Source: a bacterium (GTDB lineage: Bacteria; Desulfobacterota; Binatia; Binatales; Binataceae). From it: 64,000 nucleotides of DNA. The position numbers were made by a program, and so were the translations under genes. Of this stretch, positions 46,939-55,903 are shown in pieces (position 1 is the first letter of the stretch; each line of letters opens with the position of its first letter). The stretch is from NCBI GenBank assembly GCA_014896235.1, contig JADBKU010000022.1, forward strand, positions 1 through 64,000. Direction: 5' to 3'. The notes below the pieces were generated by a model, which was not told the DNA's origin, made no database searches, and was given only the letters and a program-made list of their open reading frames with translations.

Positions 46939-47874
46939 TCACTTTTCGCCGTGGACGGCGCGGCCCGCCAGCGTCAGGATTTGCGCCAGCGTGGTCAGGT
47001 CGGCGTCGTTGTAGTACTCGATTTCGATTCGGCCCGGCGCGCGCCCGTGTTGCGGCGCGATTCTGACCTTGCGGCGCATCGCGCGCTGAATCCGCTCGGC
47101 CAGCGCTCCCAGGTTGGGATCGATTGGTTCGACGGCGTCCGCGCTGGTTTCCGCCGATGACGGCCGATCGACGCGCGCGGCGGGCCGCGCGCCGCTCGCT
47201 ATCTTTTCCGCTCCCCGCGCGGAAATTTTCTGTTCCGCGATCCGCCGCGCCGCCGCAATCTGCTCGTCCGCCGAGCTCAACGCCAGCAGCGGCCGCGCCT
47301 GGCCGGCGCTGATCGTGCCGGCGGCGACCATCTCGACCACCGGAATCGGCAGCTCCAGCAGGCGCATCGTGTTGGTCACATACGGCCGGCTTTTGCCGAT
47401 ACGCTCCGCGATTTGCTCGTGGCTGAGATCGAATTCGCGGTTGAGCCGCACGAAGGCGCGCGCCTCTTCGATCGGATTCAGCTCCTCGCGCGCCAGGTTT
47501 TCGACCAGCGACATCTCGAGCGCGCCGCGGTCATCGACTTCGCGCACCACGATCGGAACGCGTTCGAGTCCTGCGATTTTCGCCGCGCGCAACCGCCGTT
47601 CGCCCGCAATCAGTTCATAGCGCGGCGCGCCGTCTTCGGCGCCGATCGGCCGCACCACCAGCGGCTCGATAATCCCCTGACTCTTGATCGCCTCGGCCAA
47701 CTCATCCAGCTTGCCTGAATCGAAATGGCGGCGCGGCTGCAGCGGACTCGGAACCACGCGATCGGGCGCGACCATCAGCAGCTCCGCGCCCGCCGGCGGC
47801 GCTGAAGGCGCGGCGTCCGGCGTGGCGGAGCCGATCAAAGCGTCGAGGCCGCGTCCAAGTGGTTTTCGGATCAT
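46939..47874 (-). CDS. parB: Chromosome partitioning protein ParB
   Basis: MIRKPLGRGLDALIG; YELIAGERRLRAAKIAGLERVPIVVREV; LVENLAREELNPIEEARAF. Confidence 0.97.
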   Translation of the reverse strand: MIRKPLGRGLDALIGSATPDAAPSAPPAGAELLMVAPDRVVPSPLQPRRHFDSGKLDELAEAIKSQGIIEPLVVRPIGAEDGAPRYELIAGERRLRAAKIAGLERVPIVVREVDDRGALEMSLVENLAREELNPIEEARAFVRLNREFDLSHEQIAERIGKSRPYVTNTMRLLELPIPVVEMVAAGTISAGQARPLLALSSADEQIAAARRIAEQKISARGAEKIASGARPAARVDRPSSAETSADAVEPIDPNLGALAERIQRAMRRKVRIAPQHGRAPGRIEIEYYNDADLTTLAQILTLAGRAVHGEK

Positions 47875-48755
47875 CGCCTGCTCCTTTCGCGATCGCGCGC
47901 GAACAGCGCGCGCAGGCTCCATGAGCGCGCGGCGCCTGCGGCTGGTTCGGCGCCGTTGCCCGTTTTCGCCCCCGCGCCGGAGACCCGGGCAATCAACTCG
48001 GCGGCGAGGTTGCGGTAGGCTTCGGCGCCGGCCGACTTGGCGTCGTATTCGAGCACCGAAAGGCCGTGGCTGGGACTTTCGGACATCCGCACGCTGCGCG
48101 GAATCACGCTTTCGAATATCTTGTCAGGAAAATGCTTTTGAACCTCACGACCAATTTCATGGCTGAGACGGTTGCGGGCGTCGAACATCGTGAGCACCAG
48201 CCCCTCGATTTCGAGCTTCGGATTCAGCGCCGCGCGCACGCGCCGAATCGTATCGAGCAGGGCGGTCAGCCCTTCGAGCGCATAGTACTCGCACTGCATC
48301 GGCACGATCACTGAGTCGGCCGCGACCAGCGAATTGAGCGTGAGCAAGCCGAGCGAGGGCGGCGTGTCGATAATGATAAAGGCGTAACGGTCGCGAATCG
48401 GGTCGAGAATCCGCTTCAGCGCGCGTTCGCGGCCCTCGCGCGTGGCGAGTTCGATTTCGGCGCCGACGAGAGCGGGGCCGGAAGGCGCCAGATGGAGCCG
48501 GTCGCCGCGCGCCTCGCGAATCGCGTCGGCGATCGGCAAATCGCCGACCATCGCTTCGTAGACAGTCCTGCCGGAGCTTTTGAGTTCGCCAAGCCGCGTA
48601 TCGGCGATTACGCCCGAAGAGGCGTTGCCCTGCGGATCGAGATCGACAAGGAGGACCTTGCGATGGTCAGCGGCGAGCGCCACCGCAAGATTGACCGCGG
48701 TAGTGGTTTTACCGACGCCGCCTTTCTGATTGGCAATTGCGATAAGCCGCCCCAC
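47871..48755 (-). CDS. parA: Chromosome partitioning ATPase ParA/Soj
   Basis: MGRLIAIANQKGGVGKTTTAVNLAVALA; LLVDLDPQGNASSG; FIIIDTPPSLGLLTLNSL. Confidence 0.97.
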   Translation of the reverse strand: MGRLIAIANQKGGVGKTTTAVNLAVALAADHRKVLLVDLDPQGNASSGVIADTRLGELKSSGRTVYEAMVGDLPIADAIREARGDRLHLAPSGPALVGAEIELATREGRERALKRILDPIRDRYAFIIIDTPPSLGLLTLNSLVAADSVIVPMQCEYYALEGLTALLDTIRRVRAALNPKLEIEGLVLTMFDARNRLSHEIGREVQKHFPDKIFESVIPRSVRMSESPSHGLSVLEYDAKSAGAEAYRNLAAELIARVSGAGAKTGNGAEPAAGAARSWSLRALFARDRERSRR

Positions 48756-48771
48756 ATCCGCCTCCGCCGCG

Positions 48772-48795
48772 AAAATGTTTCACGTGAAACATTTT
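48772..48795. promoter_or_regulatory. parS site 1 (24-bp perfect palindrome)
   Basis: AAAATGTTTCACGTGAAACATTTT, core TGTTTCACGTGAAACA at 48776-48791, upstream of parA. Confidence 0.96.
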
Positions 48796-48932
48796 CCGTC
48801 GCCGATCGATTTTAGGCCTCGCTATCATCCAAAAGCAAAACCACTTGGTCGAATCGCGTTAAACGCCGCGCCTGGCGCGAGGTTTCCAACTCGAAGCGCC
48901 GCGCCAACGAAGAATCCTGCGCCGGGAATCGT

Positions 48933-49643
48933 TCAGAGCACGCGGCGCGCCACCACCAGCAGATGCGCGATCGCGCAATTCTGCCGTTTGAGCTCGTAAG
49001 CGATCGTCTCCGGCGGGTCGAAGCCCGGCACGGATGCGAACGCAGCAACGACTTCGGCCTGTTGCGAAGCGCCCAGATAGAGCAAAAGCCGGCCACCCGG
49101 TTTCAGCGCGGCGGACGCCGTACGAATCGCGACGACTGGCTCGGCAAAAGCGCGCGCCGTCACGACGTCGTACGACGGTTCGAGGTCGGAATCGGCGCGA
49201 TAGTTGGAATCGACGCGCGCGTTATCCAGGCGCATCTCCGATGCGGCGACCGCAAGAAAACTGGCGCGCTTGCGCCGCGCTTCAAGCATCGTGAAATGAG
49301 CATGGGTTGCCGCGGCCAGAATCAGCGCGGGGAATCCGGCGCCGCTGCCGAGATCGAGCACCCGTACCCCCTGGTCGAAGATGCCCGCGAGCGGAATATT
49401 CTCCGGATGGGCCGCGAGAATCAGCGGCATCAGGCTGTCAACGATGTGAAACGCGGTCGCATCGGGATCGTTCGGCGACGCCGTAAGATTCAGCTTCGAT
49501 CCCCACAGCGCCAGCAGCATCGCGAATTTGCCGAGTCGCTCGAGCAGGTCGGCATTGGCGGTAAATCCGAAGTCGGCAAGGCGCGCCGCAACCGCCTCGC
49601 GGATGGCGGGGCCGATTTGAGCAGTTTCGAGTCGCTGGGTCAT
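48933..49643 (-). CDS. rsmG: 16S rRNA m7G527 methyltransferase RsmG
   Basis: GKFAMLLALWGSKLNLTASPND; AFHIVDSLMPL; VLDLGSGAGFPALILA; VTARAFAEP. Confidence 0.95.
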   Translation of the reverse strand: MTQRLETAQIGPAIREAVAARLADFGFTANADLLERLGKFAMLLALWGSKLNLTASPNDPDATAFHIVDSLMPLILAAHPENIPLAGIFDQGVRVLDLGSGAGFPALILAAATHAHFTMLEARRKRASFLAVAASEMRLDNARVDSNYRADSDLEPSYDVVTARAFAEPVVAIRTASAALKPGGRLLLYLGASQQAEVVAAFASVPGFDPPETIAYELKRQNCAIAHLLVVARRVL

Positions 49644-49710
49644 TGTTGATGCGGTTTCGAAGACGCGAGAGAATCGGCGGTTATTGAGTAAAACAGACGT
49701 TGGTCGAAGG

Positions 49711-49734
49711 AAAATGTTTCACGTGAAACATTTT
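49711..49734. promoter_or_regulatory. parS site 2 (24-bp perfect palindrome)
   Basis: AAAATGTTTCACGTGAAACATTTT, core 49715-49730, between rsmG and mnmG. Confidence 0.96.
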
Positions 49735-49771
49735 ACAGCGCCTCGCCCTGATGAGATACCGGTTTGCAAAA

Positions 49772-51658
49772 CTAATCGCGTACTTGGCGCTCCTCATTCG
49801 TCCTGCGGCCCGCGCGCAGATGTACGGCGAGGATCGCTACGGCCGCTGGCGTCACGCCGGGAATACGCGACGCCTGTCCCAGCGACGTCGGCCGCGACCT
49901 CGTAAGCCGCTCGCGAACCTCGGTCGAAAGTCCGGAAATATGTTGAAAATCGATCCATTCGGGGATCGCGGCGTCCTCCAGGCGCTTGAAGCGGGCGATA
50001 TTCTCGCGCTGCCGACGGACGTATCCTTCATATTTAATCTCGATTTCGAGTTCGGCGGCTTGATCGAAATCGAGCGCAGCCTCGATTCGCGCCATCCGGA
50101 TCGCGTCGAGATAACTGACTTCGGGCCGGCGCAGCAAATCGAGCGCACGCGCCGCCTCCCGAATCGGCGAAGAGCCGGCCGAAACCAGGATTTCGTTCGT
50201 CATATTGTCCGGAGCGACCGTAGCCGCGCTCAGCCGCGCGATCTCCAACGTCACCCGTTTCGAGCGTTCGCGAATCCGCTCCGCCGCTTCCGCACCGAGC
50301 AGGCCGATTCGCTCGCCGATCGGCGACAGCCGCCGGTCGGCGTTATCTTCGCGCAGCGTCAAGCGATACTCGGCGCGCGACGTGAACATCCGGTACGGCT
50401 CGCCGCCAATCCCGCGCGTCACAAGGTCGTCGATCATCACGCCGATATAAGCCTCGTCGCGACCGAGCACGATTTGCGGTTCTCCACGCGCGCCCAGCGT
50501 CGCATTGATGCCCGCCATCAGACCCTGCGCGCCGGCTTCTTCATAACCGGTGGTGCCGTTGATTTGCCCGGCGAAATAGAGTCCCTCGATCAGCCGCGTC
50601 TCGAGCGTCGGACGCAGCTGGGTCGGATCGGAAAAGTCGTACTCGATCGCGTAGCCGGGCCGCATGATTTCAGCGCGCTCGAGTCCGCGGATCGAATTAA
50701 CCATCGCGACCTGCACGTCGAGCGGCAGGCTGGTTGACAGGCCGTTCGGATAAACCTCAATCGTGTCGCGGCCCTCGGGTTCGAGGAAAATCTGATGCCG
50801 TTCCTTGTCCGGAAAGCGCATCACCTTGTCCTCGACCGACGGGCAGTAGCGCGGCCCGCGCGATTGAATCACGCCGGAGTACATCGGCGAGCGGTCCAGA
50901 CCGCCGCGGATAATTTCATGCGTACGGGCGTTGGTCCACGTCAGATAACAGGGAAGCTGCGGCTGAACGATCCGTTGGGTGCGGAAGGAAAACGGCGGCG
51001 GCGGTTCGTCGCCGGGCTGAATTTCCAGCTCCGAGTAATCGATCGTGCGCGCATCGAGTCGCGGACAGGTGCCCGTCTTTAGCCGTCCGATTCGAAAACC
51101 GAGCGCCGCCAGGTTCTCCGACAGGCCCATCGCGGCGAAATCGCCGGCGCGGCCCGCGTGATAGTTGCGCATCCCGATATGCACGAGACCCTTCAGGAAG
51201 GTGCCGGTCGTCAGAATCACCGTCCGCCCTTCGAAGAATTCGCCGATTTGCGATTCGACGCCGCGCACGCGGCCGTCCGCGACGACCAGGCGCTCCACGC
51301 TGGCCTGCCGGATCGTCAGATTGGGCGTGGCTTCGAGCACGCGCTTCATCCGTGCGCGATACGCCGCCTTGTCGGCCTGGGCGCGCCGCGCGCGAACCGC
51401 AGGCCCCTTGCGCGTATTGAGGAAACGGAACTGAATTCCGGTTTCGTCGATCGCGACGCCCATCTCGCCGCCCAGCGCGTCGATTTCACGCACCAGATGG
51501 CCTTTGCCGATTCCGCCGATCGCGGGATTGCAGGACATCTGGCCGATATGGTCGAGGTTGAGCGTGAGCATCAGCGTGCGCGCGCCCATCCGGGCCGCGG
51601 CGAGCGCAGCCTCGATACCGGCATGGCCGGCGCCGACGACGATTACGTCATGAAGCAT
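49772..51658 (-). CDS. mnmG: tRNA uridine-5-carboxymethylaminomethyl modification enzyme MnmG (GidA)
   Basis: DVIVVGAGHAGIEAALAAARMGARTLMLTLNLDHIGQMSCNPAIGGIGKGHLVREIDALGG. Confidence 0.97.
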   Translation of the reverse strand: MLHDVIVVGAGHAGIEAALAAARMGARTLMLTLNLDHIGQMSCNPAIGGIGKGHLVREIDALGGEMGVAIDETGIQFRFLNTRKGPAVRARRAQADKAAYRARMKRVLEATPNLTIRQASVERLVVADGRVRGVESQIGEFFEGRTVILTTGTFLKGLVHIGMRNYHAGRAGDFAAMGLSENLAALGFRIGRLKTGTCPRLDARTIDYSELEIQPGDEPPPPFSFRTQRIVQPQLPCYLTWTNARTHEIIRGGLDRSPMYSGVIQSRGPRYCPSVEDKVMRFPDKERHQIFLEPEGRDTIEVYPNGLSTSLPLDVQVAMVNSIRGLERAEIMRPGYAIEYDFSDPTQLRPTLETRLIEGLYFAGQINGTTGYEEAGAQGLMAGINATLGARGEPQIVLGRDEAYIGVMIDDLVTRGIGGEPYRMFTSRAEYRLTLREDNADRRLSPIGERIGLLGAEAAERIRERSKRVTLEIARLSAATVAPDNMTNEILVSAGSSPIREAARALDLLRRPEVSYLDAIRMARIEAALDFDQAAELEIEIKYEGYVRRQRENIARFKRLEDAAIPEWIDFQHISGLSTEVRERLTRSRPTSLGQASRIPGVTPAAVAILAVHLRAGRRTNEERQVRD

Positions 51659-51688
51659 CGGAACAACCGTGCTTATCCGTGTACGTCT

Positions 51689-51714
51689 GGCGATGTTTCA
51701 CGTGAAACATCGCC
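51689..51714. promoter_or_regulatory. parS site 3 (26-bp perfect palindrome)
   Basis: GGCGATGTTTCACGTGAAACATCGCC, core 51694-51709, upstream of mnmG. Confidence 0.96.
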
Positions 51715-52107
51715 GGCGGACGCACCGCGGACGAACGCATCATTATGGCGCGGCGGCGCGACGGCGAAAAGAGCGCGCGCCCTTCCGGCCGCCGCTTCGC
51801 AGCGCGCACCGGCCTTCGTTTTCACTCTTTTATTCTCTACACAATGTAGCTATTTGCTACTCAGAGATTACCGCCCCGACTCTCTCCGCAACTGCCAATC
51901 GCGGCGCGAAGAACGCCGGCGACCGGCGCGGCGCGAAAATTCACCGGCCGGTAACCGCTGCACCCGGATTCCGGCAAGATCCGCGGATTAGAAGCTGTGC
52001 AAGAATCCGCCGACGGCGCCATTCGCAATCGCACGTAGCGCTATACGGCTCCATCGGCGAACTGTAGAATACGCGGAACGTCGATTGGGCTTCAGGGGAG
52101 GATCGTC

Positions 52108-52371
52108 ATGGGCTTACTGTCATGGTTGCTCGTCGGACTGATCGCAGGCTTTATCGGCAGCAAAATCGTGAATCGCGCGGGGGAAGGGCTGGTGCGCGAT
52201 GTCCTGCTGGGAATTCTCGGCGCGATCGTCGGCGGAGCGATTTTTTCGCGGCTGGGATTCGGCAGCGTCACCGGCGTCAACCTGCCAAGCATCGTAATCG
52301 CGATTATCGGCGCGATTATCGTTCTGGTCGTTTATCACGCAGTGATCGGGCAAAAACGCGCGGCAGCCTGA
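52108..52371 (+). CDS. GlsB/YeaQ/YmgE family small membrane protein
   Basis: LLSWLLVGLIAGFIGSKIVNRAGEGLVRDVLLGILGAIVGGAIFSRLGFG. Confidence 0.93.
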   Translation: MGLLSWLLVGLIAGFIGSKIVNRAGEGLVRDVLLGILGAIVGGAIFSRLGFGSVTGVNLPSIVIAIIGAIIVLVVYHAVIGQKRAAA

Positions 52372-52571
52372 AGCGGGACATGCAATCTATCCAGTCGTAA
52401 CGGACCGTGATGCGGCGCGCGCGCCGGCGCGCCGCGCGGAACCGAATGAAAGCGAAGCTGGCGGGATTCAAGCAGTTCGCGTCCGGCGCCGTCATCCTGC
52501 GCTTCGCCGCCGCGGCTGAAATCGATGAACATAATCAGGATTCGTCGCGCGGATTCCAATTTCGGCCCTAT

Positions 52572-52844
52572 TTATCCGCGATCGGGCCTCAACGCCGGTT
52601 CCCGAAGATACAGTTCGTCGAGCAGAGCCTCGAAAAACTCCTTTCCACTTCCGCCAGAATCATCGGCCTTGGCGATCCGCCGACCCGGCGGATTGCTACT
52701 ATCAATGCGGATCAGCCATGCGGCCTCGATTAGTCCCTGATTCCAGAGCGGAGCGCGCCGTATGGCTATTTTTTTGAGGTTAGCTTCAAAATGGTCTATC
52801 CATGTGCCGTCGCTTCGATGCGAACTATTTTCCTTTTCGTCCAC
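52572..52844 (-). CDS. Small hypothetical protein
   Basis: MDEKENSSHRSDGTWIDHFEANLKKIAIRRAPLWNQGLIEAAWLIRIDSSNPPGRRIAKADDSGGSGKEFFEALLDELYLREPALRPDRG; composition more protein-like than the overlapping + ORFs. Confidence 0.4.
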   Translation of the reverse strand: MDEKENSSHRSDGTWIDHFEANLKKIAIRRAPLWNQGLIEAAWLIRIDSSNPPGRRIAKADDSGGSGKEFFEALLDELYLREPALRPDRG

Positions 52845-53040
52845 TATGACAATCTAGCCAATGACTATTTCTGGAGAGAACAGTATAGCCGCATGCCTCG
52901 ATCAATCTTTCGCGCGTACCAGTAGAAGTCAAACCCGGCGGACGGCGTGGCGGCGTTGATCGTGCGCGCGGGGGCGCACAAACTGGAGCCGGCCGCCGCG
53001 TCCCGCTGCGGACGCGGCCATTTCGCGAGGTTCGGGCAGG

Positions 53041-54453
53041 ATGCTCTTCAATTCGTATCCGTTCGCGTTCGGCTTTCTGCCAATCGCGCTGCTGCTGTAC
53101 TGGGCGCTGACGGCGGCCGACGCGCGCCGCGCCTGCGCCGCGTTTCTAATCCTGGCGTCGCTCTTTTTCTACGGATGGTGGAACTGGCATTACCTGTTCC
53201 TGTTCGGCTTTTCGATCGCCTTCAATTTCGGATGGTCGTTGCTGCTCGCCCCGGCCACGGACGCCGACGCGCGCGCCGAACGCCGGCGGCGCGTCCTGCT
53301 CGGAATCGGCGTCGCAGTCAATCTGGCGCTGCTCGGCTACTTCAAGTATCGCAATTTCCTCGTCGACAGCGCCGGCGCCATGCTCGGAACGCATTGGCGG
53401 ATGCCGCCGCTGGTGCTGCCGCTGGCGATTTCGTTTTTCTCCTTCGAGCAAATCACCTTCCTGGTCAGCGCTTATCGGGGCGAACCGGGCGCGGGCGACT
53501 TCGTCAGCTACCTGCTCTTTATCGCCTTTTTCCCGCATCTGATCGCCGGTCCGATCGTGCGGTACATGCAGATTTACCCGCAATTCAACCGCAACACCCG
53601 CTTTCGGCTGACGGCGGAGAATCTCAGCGACGGCCTCATGATCTTCGCGATCGGATTGTTCAAGAAGGTGATGCTGGCGGACACGTTCCGGCCAATGGTG
53701 AATCCGCTGTTCGACCGCACGATGCGGCTCGGCTTCTGCGATGCGTGGGGGGGAGCGCTAGCCTTCGCGCTGGAGATTTATTTCGATTTTTCCGGCTACT
53801 CGGACATGGCGATCGGGCTGGCGCGGATGTTTGGCGTGGTCTTTCCGGAGAATTTCGAGTCGCCGTATCAGGCGCGCGACATAATCCAGTTCTGGCGGCG
53901 ATGGCATATCACGCTATCGTTTTTCCTGCGCGACTACCTTTATATTCCGCTGGGCGGAAACCGGCGGGGGAAACTGCGGCGCGACCTCAACCTGTTCGTC
54001 ACGATGGTGCTGGGCGGACTGTGGCACGGCGCGAACTGGACCTTCGTCATCTGGGGCACGCTGCACGGCGTCTATTTGTGGATCAATCACGTCTGGAGCG
54101 AGCGGGGCCATCGTTTGCCAGGCGCGGCGGCGTGGATCCTGACGTTTGTGCTGACCACGGCGGCGTGGGTGTTTTTCCGCGCGCCGACTTTTTCGCGCGC
54201 GGCGGATTTCTTCGCCGGGATGGCGGGGCTGCATGGCTTCAAATTCGACGCGATGCAGAACGCGCTCGGCACGCATGAATTCCTGCGGATCTTCGCGGGA
54301 CTCGCGATCGTGCTGTTCGCGCCGAACCGCCAGGCGATCCTGTCGTGGAAATGGGACAACGACTGGCTGTGGGCGGCGGCGTTCGCGGCGCTCGCCGGCG
54401 TGAGCATCATGGGCATGGCGAATCCGCCCCCGTTCATTTACTTCCAGTTTTAG
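53041..54453 (+). CDS. MBOAT family O-acyltransferase (AlgI-like)
   Basis: MLFNSYPFAFGFLPIALLLYW; FPHLIAGPIVRY; FDFSGYSDMAIGLARMFG; YIPLGGNRRGKLRRDLNLFVTMVLGGLWHGANWTFVIWGTLHG. Confidence 0.96.
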   Translation: MLFNSYPFAFGFLPIALLLYWALTAADARRACAAFLILASLFFYGWWNWHYLFLFGFSIAFNFGWSLLLAPATDADARAERRRRVLLGIGVAVNLALLGYFKYRNFLVDSAGAMLGTHWRMPPLVLPLAISFFSFEQITFLVSAYRGEPGAGDFVSYLLFIAFFPHLIAGPIVRYMQIYPQFNRNTRFRLTAENLSDGLMIFAIGLFKKVMLADTFRPMVNPLFDRTMRLGFCDAWGGALAFALEIYFDFSGYSDMAIGLARMFGVVFPENFESPYQARDIIQFWRRWHITLSFFLRDYLYIPLGGNRRGKLRRDLNLFVTMVLGGLWHGANWTFVIWGTLHGVYLWINHVWSERGHRLPGAAAWILTFVLTTAAWVFFRAPTFSRAADFFAGMAGLHGFKFDAMQNALGTHEFLRIFAGLAIVLFAPNRQAILSWKWDNDWLWAAAFAALAGVSIMGMANPPPFIYFQF

Positions 54454-54569
54454 GCGGTTGTACCGGCTCGACTCTCGCGCGGCGGTCGGCTAGCAAATAT
54501 CCGAACTGCGCGCCGCGCAGTTGCGAGGTTGAAACGATTAGAAGCGCCGCGGCAAGATTCGCGGGCGCG

Positions 54570-55697
54570 TTGCCCGCCCCTCCGTCGGCCGATCCACGCT
54601 GGCGTGGCGCGGCCGCCGCGCAGTTCGCGCGCCTGACCGCGGAGTTGGCGATCGCGATCGTGTTCGTGGCGATCGGAGCGCGCGCGGCGGCGGCGAACGA
54701 CGGCGCGCGTCCGCCGCGGCTGGTTGGCGTTCCCGACGATCCGAGATTATTTCCGCCGATAGCCGGCGGCCGTCCGCTGCGGGTCGCGCTCGCCCTGCAC
54801 GTGATCAACCTCGCGTCGATCGACGAAGTGGCGCAGCAGTTCACGTTGAGCGCGTATCTGCTGGCGTCGTGGCGCGACAGCCGGCTCGCATGGACGCCGA
54901 ACGGCCCTGCGGACAATCTCCGCCGCTATCATCCGGAGGACATCTGGACGCCGGCGCTGGTGATCTTGAACGCGGCGAATCGGCCGCAGTTCTACGACAT
55001 TGGAATTTCGGCGCGGCCGGACGGCGCGGTCAGTTATTCGGCGCGGATGGACGTCACGTTGTCGGCGAATTTCAATCTGCGCAAGTTCCCGTTCGACGAG
55101 CAGACGCTTGAAGTGATCGTTCATCCGAACCGCGTGAACCTCGGGCGCGTCGTCTTCATCGCGGCGCCGGATGCGGCGTGGATGACGACCGAGTTTGAAA
55201 CGTACTCGCCGCTGGCGTCGTGGCGGCTGGCCGGAGTCGGCTCGCGGTTGGATCAGGCGCCGGGTCCGCGCGGCGGCGAAATTTCCGAAATGCGTTTCGC
55301 GATCAAGCTGCGCCGGCGCTGGCAGTTTTATTTGTGGAAGCTCTGTTTGCCGCTGCTCCTGATGGTCTGCCTGTCGTGGTCGGTGTTCTGGATCGACCCG
55401 CACGATTTGGGCAACCAGGTGCAGATCGCGGTGACGACCATCCTGACGATAATCGCGTTCGGGCTGGCGTTGTCGTTCACGCTGCCGCGGATCTCATACC
55501 TGACGTTTCTCGACGCGTTTTTCCTGACCTCGTACGTTTTCGTGTTCGCCGCGATGCTGGAATTGATGATGGTGCACGTGTCATACCGCCGGGGCCAAGC
55601 GCATCAGGCGACGCGGATTCGCCGCGCATCGCGCTGGGCGGTTCCGCTGGCGTACGTCGCGATGATCGCGGCGATGGCGATCCATTTCCGGATTTAG
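54570..55697 (+). CDS. Pentameric ligand-gated ion channel homologue (bacterial Cys-loop-receptor superfamily)
   Basis: Extracellular-domain motif FNLRKFPFDEQTLEVIV; M1 FYLWKLCLPLLLMVCLSWSVFWID; M2/M3 NQVQIAVTTILTIIAFGLALSFTLPRISYLTFLDAFFLTSYVFVFAAMLELMMVHV; C-terminal M4. Start uncertain (TTG 54570 gives a signal-like N-terminus). Confidence 0.9.
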   Translation: MPAPPSADPRWRGAAAAQFARLTAELAIAIVFVAIGARAAAANDGARPPRLVGVPDDPRLFPPIAGGRPLRVALALHVINLASIDEVAQQFTLSAYLLASWRDSRLAWTPNGPADNLRRYHPEDIWTPALVILNAANRPQFYDIGISARPDGAVSYSARMDVTLSANFNLRKFPFDEQTLEVIVHPNRVNLGRVVFIAAPDAAWMTTEFETYSPLASWRLAGVGSRLDQAPGPRGGEISEMRFAIKLRRRWQFYLWKLCLPLLLMVCLSWSVFWIDPHDLGNQVQIAVTTILTIIAFGLALSFTLPRISYLTFLDAFFLTSYVFVFAAMLELMMVHVSYRRGQAHQATRIRRASRWAVPLAYVAMIAAMAIHFRI

Positions 55698-55903
55698 CCG
55701 AAGCCCGGCAGGCGCTTGAAGCGTCCGGCGCTTGACGCGATACTTTGCCGGATGCGCAGGCGAGAAATCCGCAATCCGCGCGCTTCGCGCCCGCCGATAC
55801 CGGCTTCAACGTGCGGAATCAGGCCCATGCGTGGGCGGATTCGTTCACGCCGCGCGCCGGCTCCGCCACGCCTCGGCGCGCTGGAACGGGGAGCGGCGCC
55901 GCG

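Noticed and set aside
51830-52090. AT-containing region after parS 3 as a possible oriC
   Set aside because: No TTATCCACA-type DnaA boxes or clear DUE recognised by eye; proximity to oriC remains only inferred from gene content.
52947-54278. 443-aa plus-strand ORF overlapping MBOAT in another frame
   Set aside because: Arg/Ala-rich frame-shifted shadow; the MBOAT frame carries all family motifs.
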